Of a stretch of 64,000 bases of DNA, positions 37,081 to 46,289 are shown one piece after another. The notes below the pieces were generated by a model, which saw nothing but the letters and a program-made list of their open reading frames with translations, did no database searches and was not told where the DNA came from. This stretch comes from Winogradskyella forsetii (GTDB lineage: Bacteria > Bacteroidota > Bacteroidia > Flavobacteriales > Flavobacteriaceae), in NCBI RefSeq assembly GCF_013394595.1, contig NZ_CP053348.1, positions 2,134,001-2,198,000 on the forward strand, read 5' to 3'. The number at the start of each line of letters is the position of its first letter. The stretch's first letter is position 1. Both the position numbers and the translations under genes were made by a program.

Positions 37081-37605
37081 ATGAAAAAACGAACATTCGA
37101 AATGAAACAAACATTTTTACTAATTCTAATACTGATGAGTATCTTGGTAAAAGCCCAAGACAAAAATCCTACTCTCAAACCTTTCGAATTAGATGGTCTT
37201 GGAGAAATTACTGCACCAGATCCATTACCAGAGACTGGTTGGGTCATAGCATCATCTGAAATGGAGTTAGTAGATATTAAAACAGATTTTCCTTATCGAT
37301 TAGTTGCATATTTTGAAAGTAAAAAACTAATTTCATTACACGTGATTTTTGGAGAAAATGGAGATGGTTTACCTTTTGAGATTTATGAGAAAATTAGAAA
37401 TGAATTAATAAAACATTGGGATAACTTGCCGACTGGATTCGTAAAAGACAGAAGAAAAATAGGAAACAAAGCTCAAGTATGGGAGACAAAAAATTATCGT
37501 ATTGAATGGACTTATCAAAATCAACCTAATTCAAAAACTAACAAAATGGGTTGGCTATTTTTATACAATAGAACTCACTTTATAGAAGATTATTTAGAAA
37601 ATTAA
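37081..37605 (+). CDS. secreted protein of unknown function
   Basis: A 174-residue protein with an N-terminal signal sequence (the hydrophobic core starts at about residue 10; a second ATG at 37105 would give a shorter one). The mature part has a LISLHVIFGENGDGLPFEIYEKI segment; no family recognised. It starts ten bases after the site, as in several other cassettes with the CAATATG start. Cassette ends GTTAGCTACA/TGTAGCTAAC match. Confidence 0.62.
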   Translation: MKKRTFEMKQTFLLILILMSILVKAQDKNPTLKPFELDGLGEITAPDPLPETGWVIASSEMELVDIKTDFPYRLVAYFESKKLISLHVIFGENGDGLPFEIYEKIRNELIKHWDNLPTGFVKDRRKIGNKAQVWETKNYRIEWTYQNQPNSKTNKMGWLFLYNRTHFIEDYLEN

Positions 37606-37618
37606 AAATACTGTAGCT

Positions 37619-37742
37619 AACAACGTGTATAATTCATTGCTAGTTATAGCCTATTTACGAAAGTCCTCGCGGACTTTCTATCTGTGATTTATTTGCTAAC
37701 TTTAGTGCTTAAACACGCAACGAAATCATACACAAACCCGTT
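37619..37742 (+). repeat. attC-like site 25
   Basis: Stem GTGTATAATTCATTGC with right arm GCAACGAAATCATACAC; hairpin GAAAGTCC/GGACTTTC. Next head GTTGTAAGTA. Confidence 0.87.
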
Positions 37743-37772
37743 GTAAGTAATGCCGAAAAACCCAGAAACCGA

Positions 37773-38567
37773 GTGAATAAAACGATATTTGAAATTACCA
37801 AAATGGACTGTCCTTCAGAGGAAAATCTAATCCGAATGAAATTGGACGGAATTTCAAGTATTGCGAATCTGGACTTTGATATTCCGAATCGAAAATTGAC
37901 TGTTTTTCACAGCGGAGAAATTGACCAAATCGAAAAGTCAGTTATCGAACTGAATTTAGGCGGAAAAAAAATCTCAACGGAACAAACCGACCAAACGGAA
38001 TTTAAAGAAAACGCAAACCAAAAAAAGCTACTTTGGTCTGTACTTGCAATCAATTTTGCTTTTTTCATTATCGAAATGACAACAGGAATTATCTCAAAAT
38101 CAATGGGACTTGTTGCAGACAGTTTGGATATGCTTGCCGACAGTTTCGTGTACGGAATTAGTTTGTTTGCGGTTGGAGGAACTATAGTTAAGAAAAAGCG
38201 GATTGCAAAACTTGCTGGATATTTTCAAATAACACTTGCGATTATTGGATTTGTGGAAGTTTTAAGAAGATTTTTTGGAGACGAGAAACTTCCCGATTTT
38301 TCGACAATGATTATCGTTTCGATTTTTGCACTTATCGCAAACGGAATTTGTCTTTACATTTTGCAAAAGTCAAAAAGCAAAGAAGAGGCTCATATGAAAG
38401 CGAGTATGATTTTTACATCAAATGACGTGATTATCAATTTAGGAGTAATAATTGCTGGAATTTTGGTAAATTGGTTGAGTTCGAGTAAACCTGATTTAAT
38501 TATCGGAACAATCGTTTTTGCGTTGGTAATTCAAGGTGCATTCCGAATCCTGAAATTGAGCAAGTAA
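37773..38567 (+). CDS. cation diffusion facilitator with N-terminal HMA-like domain
   Basis: A 264-residue protein: an HMA-like domain (residues 1-70) with the MDCPSEE motif around Cys13, then four to six membrane spans with ADSLDMLADSF, the histidine/aspartate signature of cation diffusion facilitators. It probably exports a divalent metal from the cytoplasm. Start is GTG at 37773. Cassette ends GTTGTAAGTA/TACTTACAAC are exact complements. Confidence 0.8.
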   Translation: MNKTIFEITKMDCPSEENLIRMKLDGISSIANLDFDIPNRKLTVFHSGEIDQIEKSVIELNLGGKKISTEQTDQTEFKENANQKKLLWSVLAINFAFFIIEMTTGIISKSMGLVADSLDMLADSFVYGISLFAVGGTIVKKKRIAKLAGYFQITLAIIGFVEVLRRFFGDEKLPDFSTMIIVSIFALIANGICLYILQKSKSKEEAHMKASMIFTSNDVIINLGVIIAGILVNWLSSSKPDLIIGTIVFALVIQGAFRILKLSK

Positions 38568-38586
38568 GCGAAAAAGCACTACTTAC

Positions 38587-38713
38587 AACAACGTGTATAA
38601 TTAATTGCTTTGGCAAGTGATTATTTGGAAAATTCCTTCGGAATTTTCTCGCGTTCGTTTTTGTTTACTAAATTAGTTGCTGAAACACGCAACTAACCAT
38701 ACACAAGACCGTT
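38587..38713 (+). repeat. attC-like site 26
   Basis: Standard stem GTGTATAATTAATTGC, hairpin GGAAAATTCC/GGAATTTTC. The next head is GTTCTATGCA, where the common fourth base G is C; its cassette tail changes in step. Confidence 0.88.
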
Positions 38714-38735
38714 CTATGCAATTTAAACCAACCGA

Positions 38736-39824
38736 ATGAGCATATTTAAAATTAAAGAAAACAAGAAACCTTCATTAATCGGAAAAATCCTAAAAAGGAC
38801 ACCGAAAGAAAACGCCCTGATTGAAATTAACAATCTTTTCGTTGAAAATGAAGAAGATTTGACAAATGTAAGTTTGGAACAAATCCAAGAAATTACGGAT
38901 AAATATAAAATCAAGTTAAACAAAAAGTTTAAAGCTCTTCGACTTGACTTATTTAGAAAATATATTCACCATTGTCTAGAAGACCATATAATTGAGGAAA
39001 GTGAAATCAATACATTTTTACACTTAAAGAAATTACTGCATTTAACAGATGTAGAAATTAAGCAAGTCTTGAATTTTGAGACAAAGAAACTATATGACCA
39101 AGAAGTGAAAAATGCAGTTTCGGACGGAATTTTAACGCAGGAAGAAAAAGACAATCTAGAATTACTTAAAAAGAATCTGTTGCTTAATGACCAAGTTGCT
39201 GACGATATTCTGCAAACTAATTCCAATAAAGTATTAAACGATTTTATCAATGAAGCAGTTTCTGACGAAAGATTAAGTGACGAGGAGTTTGAGAAAATGA
39301 ATGAGATTTCTTTGAGTCTTGGTATAGAACCTAATCTTAATCAAAGAACAAAAGAAAATCTTGAACGTTATCGACTTTATTGGACTATTGAAAACGGAGA
39401 ACTACCGATTTATGAAAATCCACCAATTAATATTCAGAAAAGCGAAAATTTGTACTTTATGGCTAATGTAAATTGGCAAGAGCAAAGACGAGTAACAAAA
39501 AGAATAAATTACGGCGGACCAACAGCAAGAATAAAAATTGCAAAAGGAGTTTATTATAGAATGGGTAGCATTTCCGCAAAATCAGTTTCTGAAGATGTTT
39601 GGCAAGTTATCGACAGCGGAAATATCTATCTGACAAACAAACGACTTATTTTTATGGGTTCGAGAGGTAATAAAACAATCCGACTAAATAAAATTTTAGA
39701 CATAACACCATATAAAAACGGAATTGATATTCAGAAAGATGCTGGAAAAAGTCCATTTTTGGAATTTAATAACAATGTAGATATTTTCTCAATGATGCTC
39801 GTCCGTTTAATGAACGAATTGTAG
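38736..39824 (+). CDS. TerB-like / PH-like two-domain protein
   Basis: A 362-residue protein. Residues 30-210 are a helical, acidic repeat region (DGILTQEEKDNL, DERLSDEEFEKM) like tellurite-resistance TerB or calcium-binding helical domains; the C-terminal 120 residues (VYYRMGSISAKS, GNIYLTNKRLIFMGS) resemble bacterial PH/GRAM-type domains. Probably cytoplasmic. Role unknown. Confidence 0.6.
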   Translation: MSIFKIKENKKPSLIGKILKRTPKENALIEINNLFVENEEDLTNVSLEQIQEITDKYKIKLNKKFKALRLDLFRKYIHHCLEDHIIEESEINTFLHLKKLLHLTDVEIKQVLNFETKKLYDQEVKNAVSDGILTQEEKDNLELLKKNLLLNDQVADDILQTNSNKVLNDFINEAVSDERLSDEEFEKMNEISLSLGIEPNLNQRTKENLERYRLYWTIENGELPIYENPPINIQKSENLYFMANVNWQEQRRVTKRINYGGPTARIKIAKGVYYRMGSISAKSVSEDVWQVIDSGNIYLTNKRLIFMGSRGNKTIRLNKILDITPYKNGIDIQKDAGKSPFLEFNNNVDIFSMMLVRLMNEL

Positions 39825-39838
39825 AAAAAACTGCATAG

Positions 39839-39962
39839 AACACCGTGTATAATTCATTGCTAGTTATAGCCTACTTACGAAAGTCCTCGCGGACTTTCTA
39901 TCTGTGATTTATTTGCTAACTTTAGTGCTTAAACACGCAACGAAATCATACACAAACACGTT
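39839..39962 (+). repeat. attC-like site 27
   Basis: Nearly identical to site 25. Tail TGCATAGAAC matches the unusual head GTTCTATGCA. Next head GTTGTATGCA. Confidence 0.88.
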
Positions 39963-39985
39963 GTATGCAATTGGAGAAAAAATCA

Positions 39986-40432
39986 ATGAATAGAAATTTT
40001 AAAATCTTATATAAGACATTTTCTTTCCTTTTAGTAATCCCTATTTTGCTATTAATTGAATACATTTTTCCTGAATTTAAGGCAAGTATCGGATTTTGTA
40101 TTGGTTGGATTATTGGAAATATTGCAAACCGATTTTGGTCAAAACCGTTATACGTTGAAAATATAAAAAAAGAAAATAATATACTTACGATTACTTACTC
40201 AAACCCACTTTTAAAAAAAGGAATTGAAAAATATAACATAGAAATGATTTCGGATTTTAGAATAAAAAAACCAATCTTTCTCATTAAGTACGGAGAAATC
40301 AGATTTAAATTTGATGATCTGAATAAAAAATACGTTTATTTAAATACAGACCGAAAAATGATTTTTAAAGAAATTGATGGAATTGATGAACTAAAAAAAC
40401 TGCATACAACACCGTATAAAATTAATGGCTAG
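39986..40432 (+). CDS. small membrane protein, ends inside the site
   Basis: A 148-residue protein with two N-terminal membrane spans (about 10-28 and 33-52) and a soluble domain with IEMISDFRIKKPIFL. The ATG at 39986 is preferred over the ATG at 39965 that overlaps the head. The stop TAG is inside the following attC-like site, so the last nine or so residues are read from the recombination site. Function unknown. Confidence 0.58.
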   Translation: MNRNFKILYKTFSFLLVIPILLLIEYIFPEFKASIGFCIGWIIGNIANRFWSKPLYVENIKKENNILTITYSNPLLKKGIEKYNIEMISDFRIKKPIFLIKYGEIRFKFDDLNKKYVYLNTDRKMIFKEIDGIDELKKLHTTPYKING

Positions 40433-40530
40433 TTCTCGCCTACTTACGAAAATCCTCGCGGATTTTCTATCTGGTGTTTATTTGCTAAATTAGGTGCTAA
40501 AACACGCCACTAATCTTATACATAAACGTT
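40408..40530 (+). repeat. attC-like site 28
   Basis: Stem GTATAAAATTAATGGC with right arm GCCACTAATCTTATAC: TTGC/GCAA is replaced by TGGC/GCCA on both arms, a clear compensatory change. Next head GTTGTAAAAC. Confidence 0.88.
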
Positions 40531-40558
40531 GTAAAACATTTGACCAAACCAACAAACA

Positions 40559-40909
40559 ATGAGAAAAACGATACTATTTTTAACTTTTGCTATTATATCA
40601 ACTTTATCATTTGGACAAAATCTTGATGATTTGGATAGCTACACAGTTGATGAATTTTATAAAAAAGTAGAACTCGATTATGGAACTCTTGACGAAGATG
40701 GAAACGAAATTGAATATATCTATGTGAAAACAGAAGTTGATAAAGGAGATTACAAAATTAATTTGACAGATGGTGATGGAGACTTATACGAAGTTAAAGA
40801 CACCAATCTATTTATAAAATTCAATGGATATTTTGGATACGCTGGCTATTCCAAAGAATGTATAATGAAAGTAGAATATTACAAGTCCACCGTTTACAAA
40901 TTAGAGTAG
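40559..40909 (+). CDS. small secreted protein
   Basis: A 116-residue protein with a signal peptide (1-19, ending LSFGQ) and a short soluble domain rich in Asp/Tyr. No family recognised. It is followed after two bases by a lipoprotein gene in the same cassette. Confidence 0.6.
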   Translation: MRKTILFLTFAIISTLSFGQNLDDLDSYTVDEFYKKVELDYGTLDEDGNEIEYIYVKTEVDKGDYKINLTDGDGDLYEVKDTNLFIKFNGYFGYAGYSKECIMKVEYYKSTVYKLE

Positions 40910-40911
40910 CA

Positions 40912-41247
40912 ATGAAAAAACTTATTTACCTAATATTATTTTCAACAACTATCATAAGTTGTAATCAAGAACAGATAGCAGATTTAGAATCACAAATATC
41001 TGATTTACATTCTCAAATAGATGATTTACAATATGAATTAGATGACAAAAGTTCTGAACTGGAAGAAGCTTTAGAAAAAATATCAAATTTAGAAAGCTAT
41101 ACTTCTGATTTGAGTGATGAATTGGACGATTTGAACAGCGAAATTGGAGATTTTAGTTTCGAGGATTGGCAATCGAATGTTTGGGATGTTGAAAGTGCAA
41201 TGAGCGATGTTAAAAATGCTTTTGAAGATTTAGAAAATGAATTTTAA
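40912..41247 (+). CDS. coiled-coil lipoprotein
   Basis: A 111-residue lipoprotein: MKKLIYLILFSTTIISC gives a lipobox cysteine at 17, and almost the whole mature part is a heptad-patterned coiled coil (QIADLESQISDLHSQIDDL and so on). It resembles small Lpp-like or spacer lipoproteins. The ATG at 40912 is preferred over the longer frame from 40858. Confidence 0.68.
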   Translation: MKKLIYLILFSTTIISCNQEQIADLESQISDLHSQIDDLQYELDDKSSELEEALEKISNLESYTSDLSDELDDLNSEIGDFSFEDWQSNVWDVESAMSDVKNAFEDLENEF

Positions 41248-41248
41248 T

Positions 41249-41611
41249 ATGATAAAACATTTCAGACCATTTTTTTTAATTTTAATAGTTTTACTAACAG
41301 TATCTTGTAGTGGACAAGATTGTAGTAAAATAAATAATGACTTTGAATCTTATCAAAGTGCTTTAAAAATCATAAAATCATCAGAATTCAAAATTACAGA
41401 CAATTGTGATACAAGTAAAAGTTCTTGGATTTACAATGCGGATTTTTATTCTTGTAATGGAATTAATGGTTTTTTAATAATAGAAACAAAATCTAAAACA
41501 TATATTCACAAAGAAGTTCCAATTGCAAAGTGGAATGAATTTAAAAAAGCAGAATCTTTTGGAAAATATTACAATCAGAATATCAAGAATAGATTTCAAT
41601 TAGTAATATGA
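41249..41611 (+). CDS. lipoprotein of unknown function
   Basis: A 120-residue lipoprotein with signal MIKHFRPFFLILIVLLTVSC and further cysteines in the mature part (four visible) that may form disulfides. Third gene of the same cassette as the coiled-coil lipoprotein; the gap is one base. Role unknown. Confidence 0.6.
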   Translation: MIKHFRPFFLILIVLLTVSCSGQDCSKINNDFESYQSALKIIKSSEFKITDNCDTSKSSWIYNADFYSCNGINGFLIIETKSKTYIHKEVPIAKWNEFKKAESFGKYYNQNIKNRFQLVI

Positions 41612-41627
41612 AATAAAAACATTTTAC

Positions 41628-41751
41628 AACAACGTGTATAATTAATAGCTAGTTCTAGCCTACTTACGAAAATCCTCGCGGATTTTCTATCTGTGATTTA
41701 TTTGCTAAATTTAGTGCTTAAATCACGCAACTAATCTTATACAACAACGTT
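41628..41751 (+). repeat. attC-like site 29
   Basis: Stem GTGTATAATTAATAGC with right arm GCAACTAATCTTATAC, less well paired than most. Hairpin GAAAATCC/GGATTTTC. Tail TTTTACAAC matches head GTTGTAAAAC over nine bases. Next head GTTGTGCGT. Confidence 0.84.
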
Positions 41752-41781
41752 GTGCGTCATTTAAAAAGACCAAGAATCCAA

Positions 41782-42159
41782 ATGAAAGAAAAGTAACTTA
41801 TTCTGACAAAAGGAAAACAGCCAGTAGCGAAAATTTCGGACGGAGACTTGGACTTTTTGATTAGTCGAGAATTTCCCAATGATAAGGAAGTAGTCAAAAC
41901 CAAATTGGAGAAAATCAAAAGTGACTCTCAAAACGGGAAAAACAGGATTTCGGCTTCTATTTTGAAATTGGCGGATAAAGACGTTAACAAAATTGACTTT
42001 TTGGTAAGAAGAGCCAATGAAGACTTTAGAGACATCGTTTCAGAAGCTGAATATCCGAGAGCTTCAAGTTATGGTTTCGGAGAAAGGGACGATGACGAAA
42101 GTAAGGATGACTATCTAGAAGATTGGGAAGAATATTCGACTTGGAAAGAGAAGAAATAG
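41782..42159 (+). pseudogene. gene with an in-frame stop at codon 5
   Basis: An ATG at 41782, placed as in other cassettes, opens ATG-AAA-GAA-AAG and then meets TAA at 41794-41796. The same frame continues without stop to 42159, coding about 120 residues from the stop or 103 from TTG 41848 (MDFLISREFPNDKEVV...). A recent nonsense change is likely, though internal restart could rescue it. Family unknown. Confidence 0.45.
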
Positions 42160-42161
42160 AT

Positions 42162-42653
42162 ATGATAAGACTGATTATTGATAGACTTGGAAGTGGACAC
42201 GATGACCTCTTTTTAAAAATTGACTTGATGCCAAGTTTTTCGAGAACAGCCGACAGTTACTATTTATTTGACTTCTTGGAAATTGATGAATCGGAAATTG
42301 AAAAGCAAAAAATTAATTCCGATTCGATTTTGGCATTTGGTGCAGTAAAACTTATCGACTATTGGACCGAAAGAATAAAGTCAATTGAAAAAGGACAAGT
42401 AAAGTTTATTCCATTCGACCTTTGGGATGAATACATAGGTGGATTAAGAATTGAGAAAACAAAACTTGGCTACAAAGTCAAACTTGCCTCAACCGACAAA
42501 ATTCACGGATATGGAGTTGGTAAATCAAACCTTGACAGTCAAATTGAAGAGAGAAATTTAGCTTTCACGGAAGATGAAAAAGCTGAATGGTTAATAAGTG
42601 AACAGGCGTTATTTGACGGACTTGAATGGAGTAAAAGCGAATTGAAAAAATAA
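42162..42653 (+). CDS. unrecognised 163-residue protein
   Basis: A soluble acidic protein beginning MIRLIIDRLGSGHDDLFLKI, two bases after the stop of the preceding frame, with which it shares the cassette. No motif. The two could be partners (for example an immunity pair), but nothing proves it. Confidence 0.55.
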   Translation: MIRLIIDRLGSGHDDLFLKIDLMPSFSRTADSYYLFDFLEIDESEIEKQKINSDSILAFGAVKLIDYWTERIKSIEKGQVKFIPFDLWDEYIGGLRIEKTKLGYKVKLASTDKIHGYGVGKSNLDSQIEERNLAFTEDEKAEWLISEQALFDGLEWSKSELKK

Positions 42654-42667
42654 AAAAACGAACGCAC

Positions 42668-42789
42668 AACAATGGGTATAAAACATAGGGCGGACAGTGG
42701 ATTCCGCAAGTTTCGGGTTCTTAGCAAGCTTGGTTTCAGGCGGACAGTTAAGTGCTCCGAAATGCCCTACGTTTCATACCCGAGCCGTT
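42668..42789 (+). repeat. attC-like site 30 (variant stem)
   Basis: Variant stem GGGTATAAAACATAGGGC with right arm GCCCTACGTTTCATACCC: several changed pairs are compensated and the two usual A/C mismatches remain. Tail ACGCACAAC matches head GTTGTGCGT. Next head GTTGTACACA. Confidence 0.86.
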
Positions 42790-42807
42790 GTACACAATAC
42801 CCCAAAA

Positions 42808-43281
42808 ATGCCGAGAATCGAACTTCAAACTGAAATAAAAGCCGACAGAAATATCGTGTTTGACTTGTCGCGAAGTATCGATTTGCACAAAATATCGACT
42901 GAACAAACTAATGAAGAAGCAATCGCTGGAAAAACAAGCGGATTAATTGGAATGAATGAAAGTGTAACTTGGAGAGCTAAACACTTTGGAATCTATCAAA
43001 AACTGACTTCTAAAATAACGGAATATGACAGACCGAATTACTTTGCGGACGAAATGGTTAAAGGAGCGTTTGCGGAATTTAAACACGAACATCATTTTTC
43101 GGAATCGAATGGCAGAACTTTGATGACCGACTTTTTTGAATATAAATCGCCTTTTGGAATTTTAGGAAAGTTAGCGGACAAGCTGTTTCTGAAAAAATAT
43201 ATGACTGAATTACTAACTGAAAGAAACCGAATTGTAAAAGAGTTTGCGGAATCTGACAAATGGAAAGAAGTGATAAAATGA
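42808..43281 (+). CDS. SRPBCC-family protein
   Basis: A 157-residue protein with the SRPBCC/START-like layout: IELQTEIKADRNIVFDLSR at the start, a VTWRAKHFGIYQKL strand and FFEYKSPFGILGKLADKLFL near the end. These proteins bind small hydrophobic ligands. The frame is open back to 42697 inside the site; ATG 42808 is preferred. Cassette ends GTTGTACACA/TGTGTACAAC match. Confidence 0.75.
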   Translation: MPRIELQTEIKADRNIVFDLSRSIDLHKISTEQTNEEAIAGKTSGLIGMNESVTWRAKHFGIYQKLTSKITEYDRPNYFADEMVKGAFAEFKHEHHFSESNGRTLMTDFFEYKSPFGILGKLADKLFLKKYMTELLTERNRIVKEFAESDKWKEVIK

Positions 43282-43297
43282 AAAAAGTACTGTGTAC

Positions 43298-43420
43298 AAC
43301 AATGTATAACCGCAATTACGGCGGATTCGACTACGTCCGAATCCACTCGGAATTGCTAACGTCTGTGCCAAACCGAAAATTAACGCATATTAATCCGTAA
43401 CTGCGGTTATACGAACCGTT
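43298..43420 (+). repeat. attC-like site 31 (variant stem)
   Basis: Very different stem GTATAACCGCAATTACGG, still paired with CCGTAACTGCGGTTATAC and one A/C mismatch. Next head GTTACCACAC. Confidence 0.85.
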
Positions 43421-43442
43421 ACCACACATTTGAGAAAAACCT

Positions 43443-43994
43443 ATGGGAATATTTTCAAGATTCAAGAAAAAAGGAAATATTAATTTGTCAAAATCTGACT
43501 TTAAAACAGAAAGTGAAGATTTTGAAGTTCTTTCTGTAACAGTTAGTGGAGATTTTTTTGAAAAATTTCCGCAAGCTAAAAAGAAAGATAATTATACTGG
43601 AAAATCAACTCTGGTAACTAACACAACCAGCTTATCGCTTTTTGGGAATAAAGTAGATATAACTTACGACCCAAGTGAAATTGAATTAAATGAAAATAAA
43701 TTCATTGAACAAATAAATCGGAATTTGAATTGGATTGCGGATAATGAAAGCGGAATTAAAAGTGGAATTACTAAAAAGCTACTTCCTCTAAAAAACGAAA
43801 ATTGGCTTGAAGAAAACGAAAGTGAATTATCAGAAAGTGAATTTATAAAAAGAATTAAACTGACTTCAATATCATTTTTTGGAAAAGGAAATTCTGAATT
43901 GATATTTAGCGATGGAGATTTATTTTGGAAACACGATATTGTTGCGGATTTAAATACGAAAAACAAACTAACTGATATAAATATTCGAGGATAA
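43443..43994 (+). CDS. unrecognised 183-residue protein
   Basis: A soluble protein starting MGIFSRFKKKGN, then a charged region and a central WIADNESGIKSGI segment. No family recognised. Cassette ends GTTACCACAC/GTGTGGTAAC match over ten bases. Confidence 0.55.
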   Translation: MGIFSRFKKKGNINLSKSDFKTESEDFEVLSVTVSGDFFEKFPQAKKKDNYTGKSTLVTNTTSLSLFGNKVDITYDPSEIELNENKFIEQINRNLNWIADNESGIKSGITKKLLPLKNENWLEENESELSESEFIKRIKLTSISFFGKGNSELIFSDGDLFWKHDIVADLNTKNKLTDINIRG

Positions 43995-44005
43995 AAACGT
44001 GTGGT

Positions 44006-44130
44006 AACAACGTGTATAATTAATTGCTTTGGTCTTGCTTATTTAGAAAATTCCTTCGGAATTTTCTTGCGCTCGTTTTTGTTTACTAAATTAGTTACTT
44101 AAACACGCAACTAATCATACACAAAACGTT
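44006..44130 (+). repeat. attC-like site 32
   Basis: Standard stem GTGTATAATTAATTGC and hairpin of the GAAAATTCC/GGAATTTTC type. Next head GTTGTGCAAC. Confidence 0.88.
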
Positions 44131-44170
44131 GTGCAACATTTGACACACGCTCGAAATCAGTACTTTAATT

Positions 44171-44485
44171 ATGAATTTATCTGGTATAAATAAAAAAAAG
44201 TGGATAATAATATTTGGAAACGGACTTTTGATTTTGATTACCATAATGACTTTTGTAGTGTTTTTAATACTAGACAGATATTCCAATATTTACGAAATAA
44301 CTGAAAGTGCAAACAGAATTACAATTGACTTAAATAGTCCATTTGTAAAAGGCGGACAAATATTGGTAACTGGACTTTTTTGTATGATTATTTCAAAAAT
44401 TTTAAAATCAAACATTCTTATAATCGGATTTGGAATTTTAACTCTGATAGTTTATTATTTAAAAATGTTATGGATTGGAATTTAA
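44171..44485 (+). CDS. small membrane protein
   Basis: A 104-residue protein with three predicted membrane spans (about 13-34, 56-77 and 80-100). No family recognised. It shares the cassette with a second small membrane-anchored protein gene 30 bases downstream. Confidence 0.6.
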   Translation: MNLSGINKKKWIIIFGNGLLILITIMTFVVFLILDRYSNIYEITESANRITIDLNSPFVKGGQILVTGLFCMIISKILKSNILIIGFGILTLIVYYLKMLWIGI

Positions 44486-44515
44486 AAGCCTTGTAAAACA
44501 TCTAAGCTAAACATT

Positions 44516-44920
44516 ATGAGAATAATAAAAACTCTTATTGGATTATTAGCTGGAGTATTTATTTTATTCCTAGCCTTTATTTATATTTCGAACGCTTATG
44601 TACTTCCGTGGGAAAAAGAAGAAGCGATTCAAGCAACACTTGAAATGGGTGGACTGAATGAGTTACCAAGCGGAATTAAGAACTTACAAATTGACAAAAG
44701 AGGAACCATTTTTACACGGCAATTCATAATTGAATTAGAATTTGAAGATTCAAAGGAAATAGACAATTGGATAAAACAAAGTAAAAGACTGAAAAACAAT
44801 GTTCCGAAAATAAAGGACAACATAAAAACATATGAAATCTTTCCTGGAGAAAATGATGCTTACGGTGGAAAAGTGGAAATTCAAGATAAAAAAGTACGGA
44901 TTGATATGAGTTGGAGTTGA
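44516..44920 (+). CDS. small membrane-anchored protein
   Basis: A 134-residue protein with an N-terminal anchor (about 7-27, IGLLAGVFILFLAFIYI) and a soluble domain. Role unknown. Confidence 0.6.
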   Translation: MRIIKTLIGLLAGVFILFLAFIYISNAYVLPWEKEEAIQATLEMGGLNELPSGIKNLQIDKRGTIFTRQFIIELEFEDSKEIDNWIKQSKRLKNNVPKIKDNIKTYEIFPGENDAYGGKVEIQDKKVRIDMSWS

Positions 44921-44935
44921 TAAAAAACGTTGCAC

Positions 44936-45055
44936 AACACCGTGTATAATTAATTGCTTTGGCAAGTGCTTATTTGGAAAATTCCTTCGGAATTTTCTCT
45001 GGTTCGTATTTGTTTACTAATTTAGTTGCTTAACCACGCAACTAACCATACACAA
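44936..45055 (+). repeat. attC-like site 33, right end missing
   Basis: Standard stem and hairpin up to CATACACAA, after which the expected ACGTT and next head are absent; 18 unrelated bases lead to the IS. Tail GTTGCACAAC matches its own head GTTGTGCAAC. Confidence 0.8.
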
Positions 45056-45086
45056 TGGACTACCTAATAAAAATGGGACTAATTTT

Positions 45087-45932
45087 TTAGGCCGCATTGT
45101 TAATAATTCGTTTTAATTTAAGTTCCATTTCAAGTGGTGTTAAGTAATCTAAGCTTGAATGAATTCTTTTAGTATTATACCAAGTAATGTACTGGCTTAT
45201 TTTGTCAAATAACTGTAAGTATGACGTAAACTTAAACCGATATAGCCATTCGTGCTTAATGGTCTTAAAAAAGCTTTCTGCTACTGCATTATCCCAACAG
45301 TTCCCTTTTCTACTCATGGATTGTGTTATATTGCTATTGAAAGAAAAAATACTTGTCATTGTATTGGCTGCATACTGAACGCCTCTATCGGAATGAAATA
45401 TGAAATTATTTGAAATAGTTCGATTTCTTCTGGCATGAATCCAAGCTTTTAACACCGTATTCTGTACAGTCATATCTTCGCTTAACGCCCATCCTACAAC
45501 CTTTCTGTCTGCTAAATCTATAATAGTTGTTAGATAATTCCAGTTGTCATTTACTCTAATGTAAGTGATGTCAGACACCCATTTTTCTCCTATTGTTGAA
45601 CTTGAAAATTCTCTATCTAGCTCATTTTTAGCCAATGGAAAGTTATGCTTGGAATCTGTTGTATTTACAAACTTTCTTTTTAAAACACTTTTTAACCCCA
45701 TTTCTTTCATCAATATTGCAATATAGGAACGGCAATAATTCAAGTTTTCTCGTTCTAACATTTTCTGTATTCTACAGCTTCCATAAATCTCTTTACTATC
45801 TTCAAAAATAGCTCTAATCCTTTCCTTTAGTAATATTACAGAGTCTTTAGTCCTTACTAAATCCCTATTCTTACGCCAATTGTAATATGCGTTTTTACTG
45901 ACATGCATACATTTACACATCTTCTCAACCAC
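45087..45932 (-). CDS. IS3-family transposase OrfB
   Basis: A 281-residue DDE transposase with an HTH_21-type start (ISKNAYYNWR-like), SDITYIRV (first Asp), FHSDRGVQY (second Asp) and NAVAESFFKTIKHE (Glu). All catalytic residues are present. Expressed from orfA by frameshift. Confidence 0.9.
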   Translation of the reverse strand: MVEKMCKCMHVSKNAYYNWRKNRDLVRTKDSVILLKERIRAIFEDSKEIYGSCRIQKMLERENLNYCRSYIAILMKEMGLKSVLKRKFVNTTDSKHNFPLAKNELDREFSSSTIGEKWVSDITYIRVNDNWNYLTTIIDLADRKVVGWALSEDMTVQNTVLKAWIHARRNRTISNNFIFHSDRGVQYAANTMTSIFSFNSNITQSMSRKGNCWDNAVAESFFKTIKHEWLYRFKFTSYLQLFDKISQYITWYNTKRIHSSLDYLTPLEMELKLKRIINNAA

Positions 45933-45967
45933 AAAATCTGATTCATTTGATAAAATGAATTGATATT

Positions 45968-46249
45968 TTAGTGGTCGCTCTTGGAAAAGATGCTTACTGC
46001 CTTTTTTAAGATATCACGCTCCATTTTTACATCTCGTAATTCTTTACGTAACGATTTAAGTTCTTGCTCTTCCATAGTAAGTTCTCTTTTCTTGGAAAAG
46101 TCTCCAGATTTAGCCTCGTAATCCTTTTTCCAGCGACTTATAAGGCTGGTAGCAACACCATAATCCTCACTTATTTGTTTTGCTTTCATTCCTGATTGCA
46201 ATAGTTCTACTATTGTAACCTTTAATTCATTGTCATATCTTTTTGCCAT
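45968..46249 (-). CDS. IS3-family transposase OrfA
   Basis: A 93-residue OrfA with a helix-turn-helix (about 10-40) and a leucine-zipper-like C-terminus. TTA AAA AAG on the - strand at about 46001-46009 is a textbook A-AAA-AAG frameshift site leading into orfB. Confidence 0.9.
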   Translation of the reverse strand: MAKRYDNELKVTIVELLQSGMKAKQISEDYGVATSLISRWKKDYEAKSGDFSKKRELTMEEQELKSLRKELRDVKMERDILKKAVSIFSKSDH

Positions 46250-46289
46250 AATTCAAATATATAATTTATGACCGTAAAAATTCGTCCCA

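Larger units (their letters stand above)
45074..46289 (-). mobile_element. IS3-family insertion sequence
   Basis: About 1.2 kb, with imperfect inverted repeats TGGGACTAATTTTT at the left and AAAAATTCGTCCCA at the right; genes are on the - strand. No target-site duplication is visible. A truncated site lies on the left and a truncated gene on the right, so adjacent DNA has been lost. Confidence 0.88.

Noticed and set aside
42697..42807. Upstream extensions of genes into the sites (for example 4510, 19896, 33630, 34286, 42697)
   Set aside because: They would encode proteins partly from the attC-like site; in each case a start just after the site gives normal spacing and often a signal peptide.
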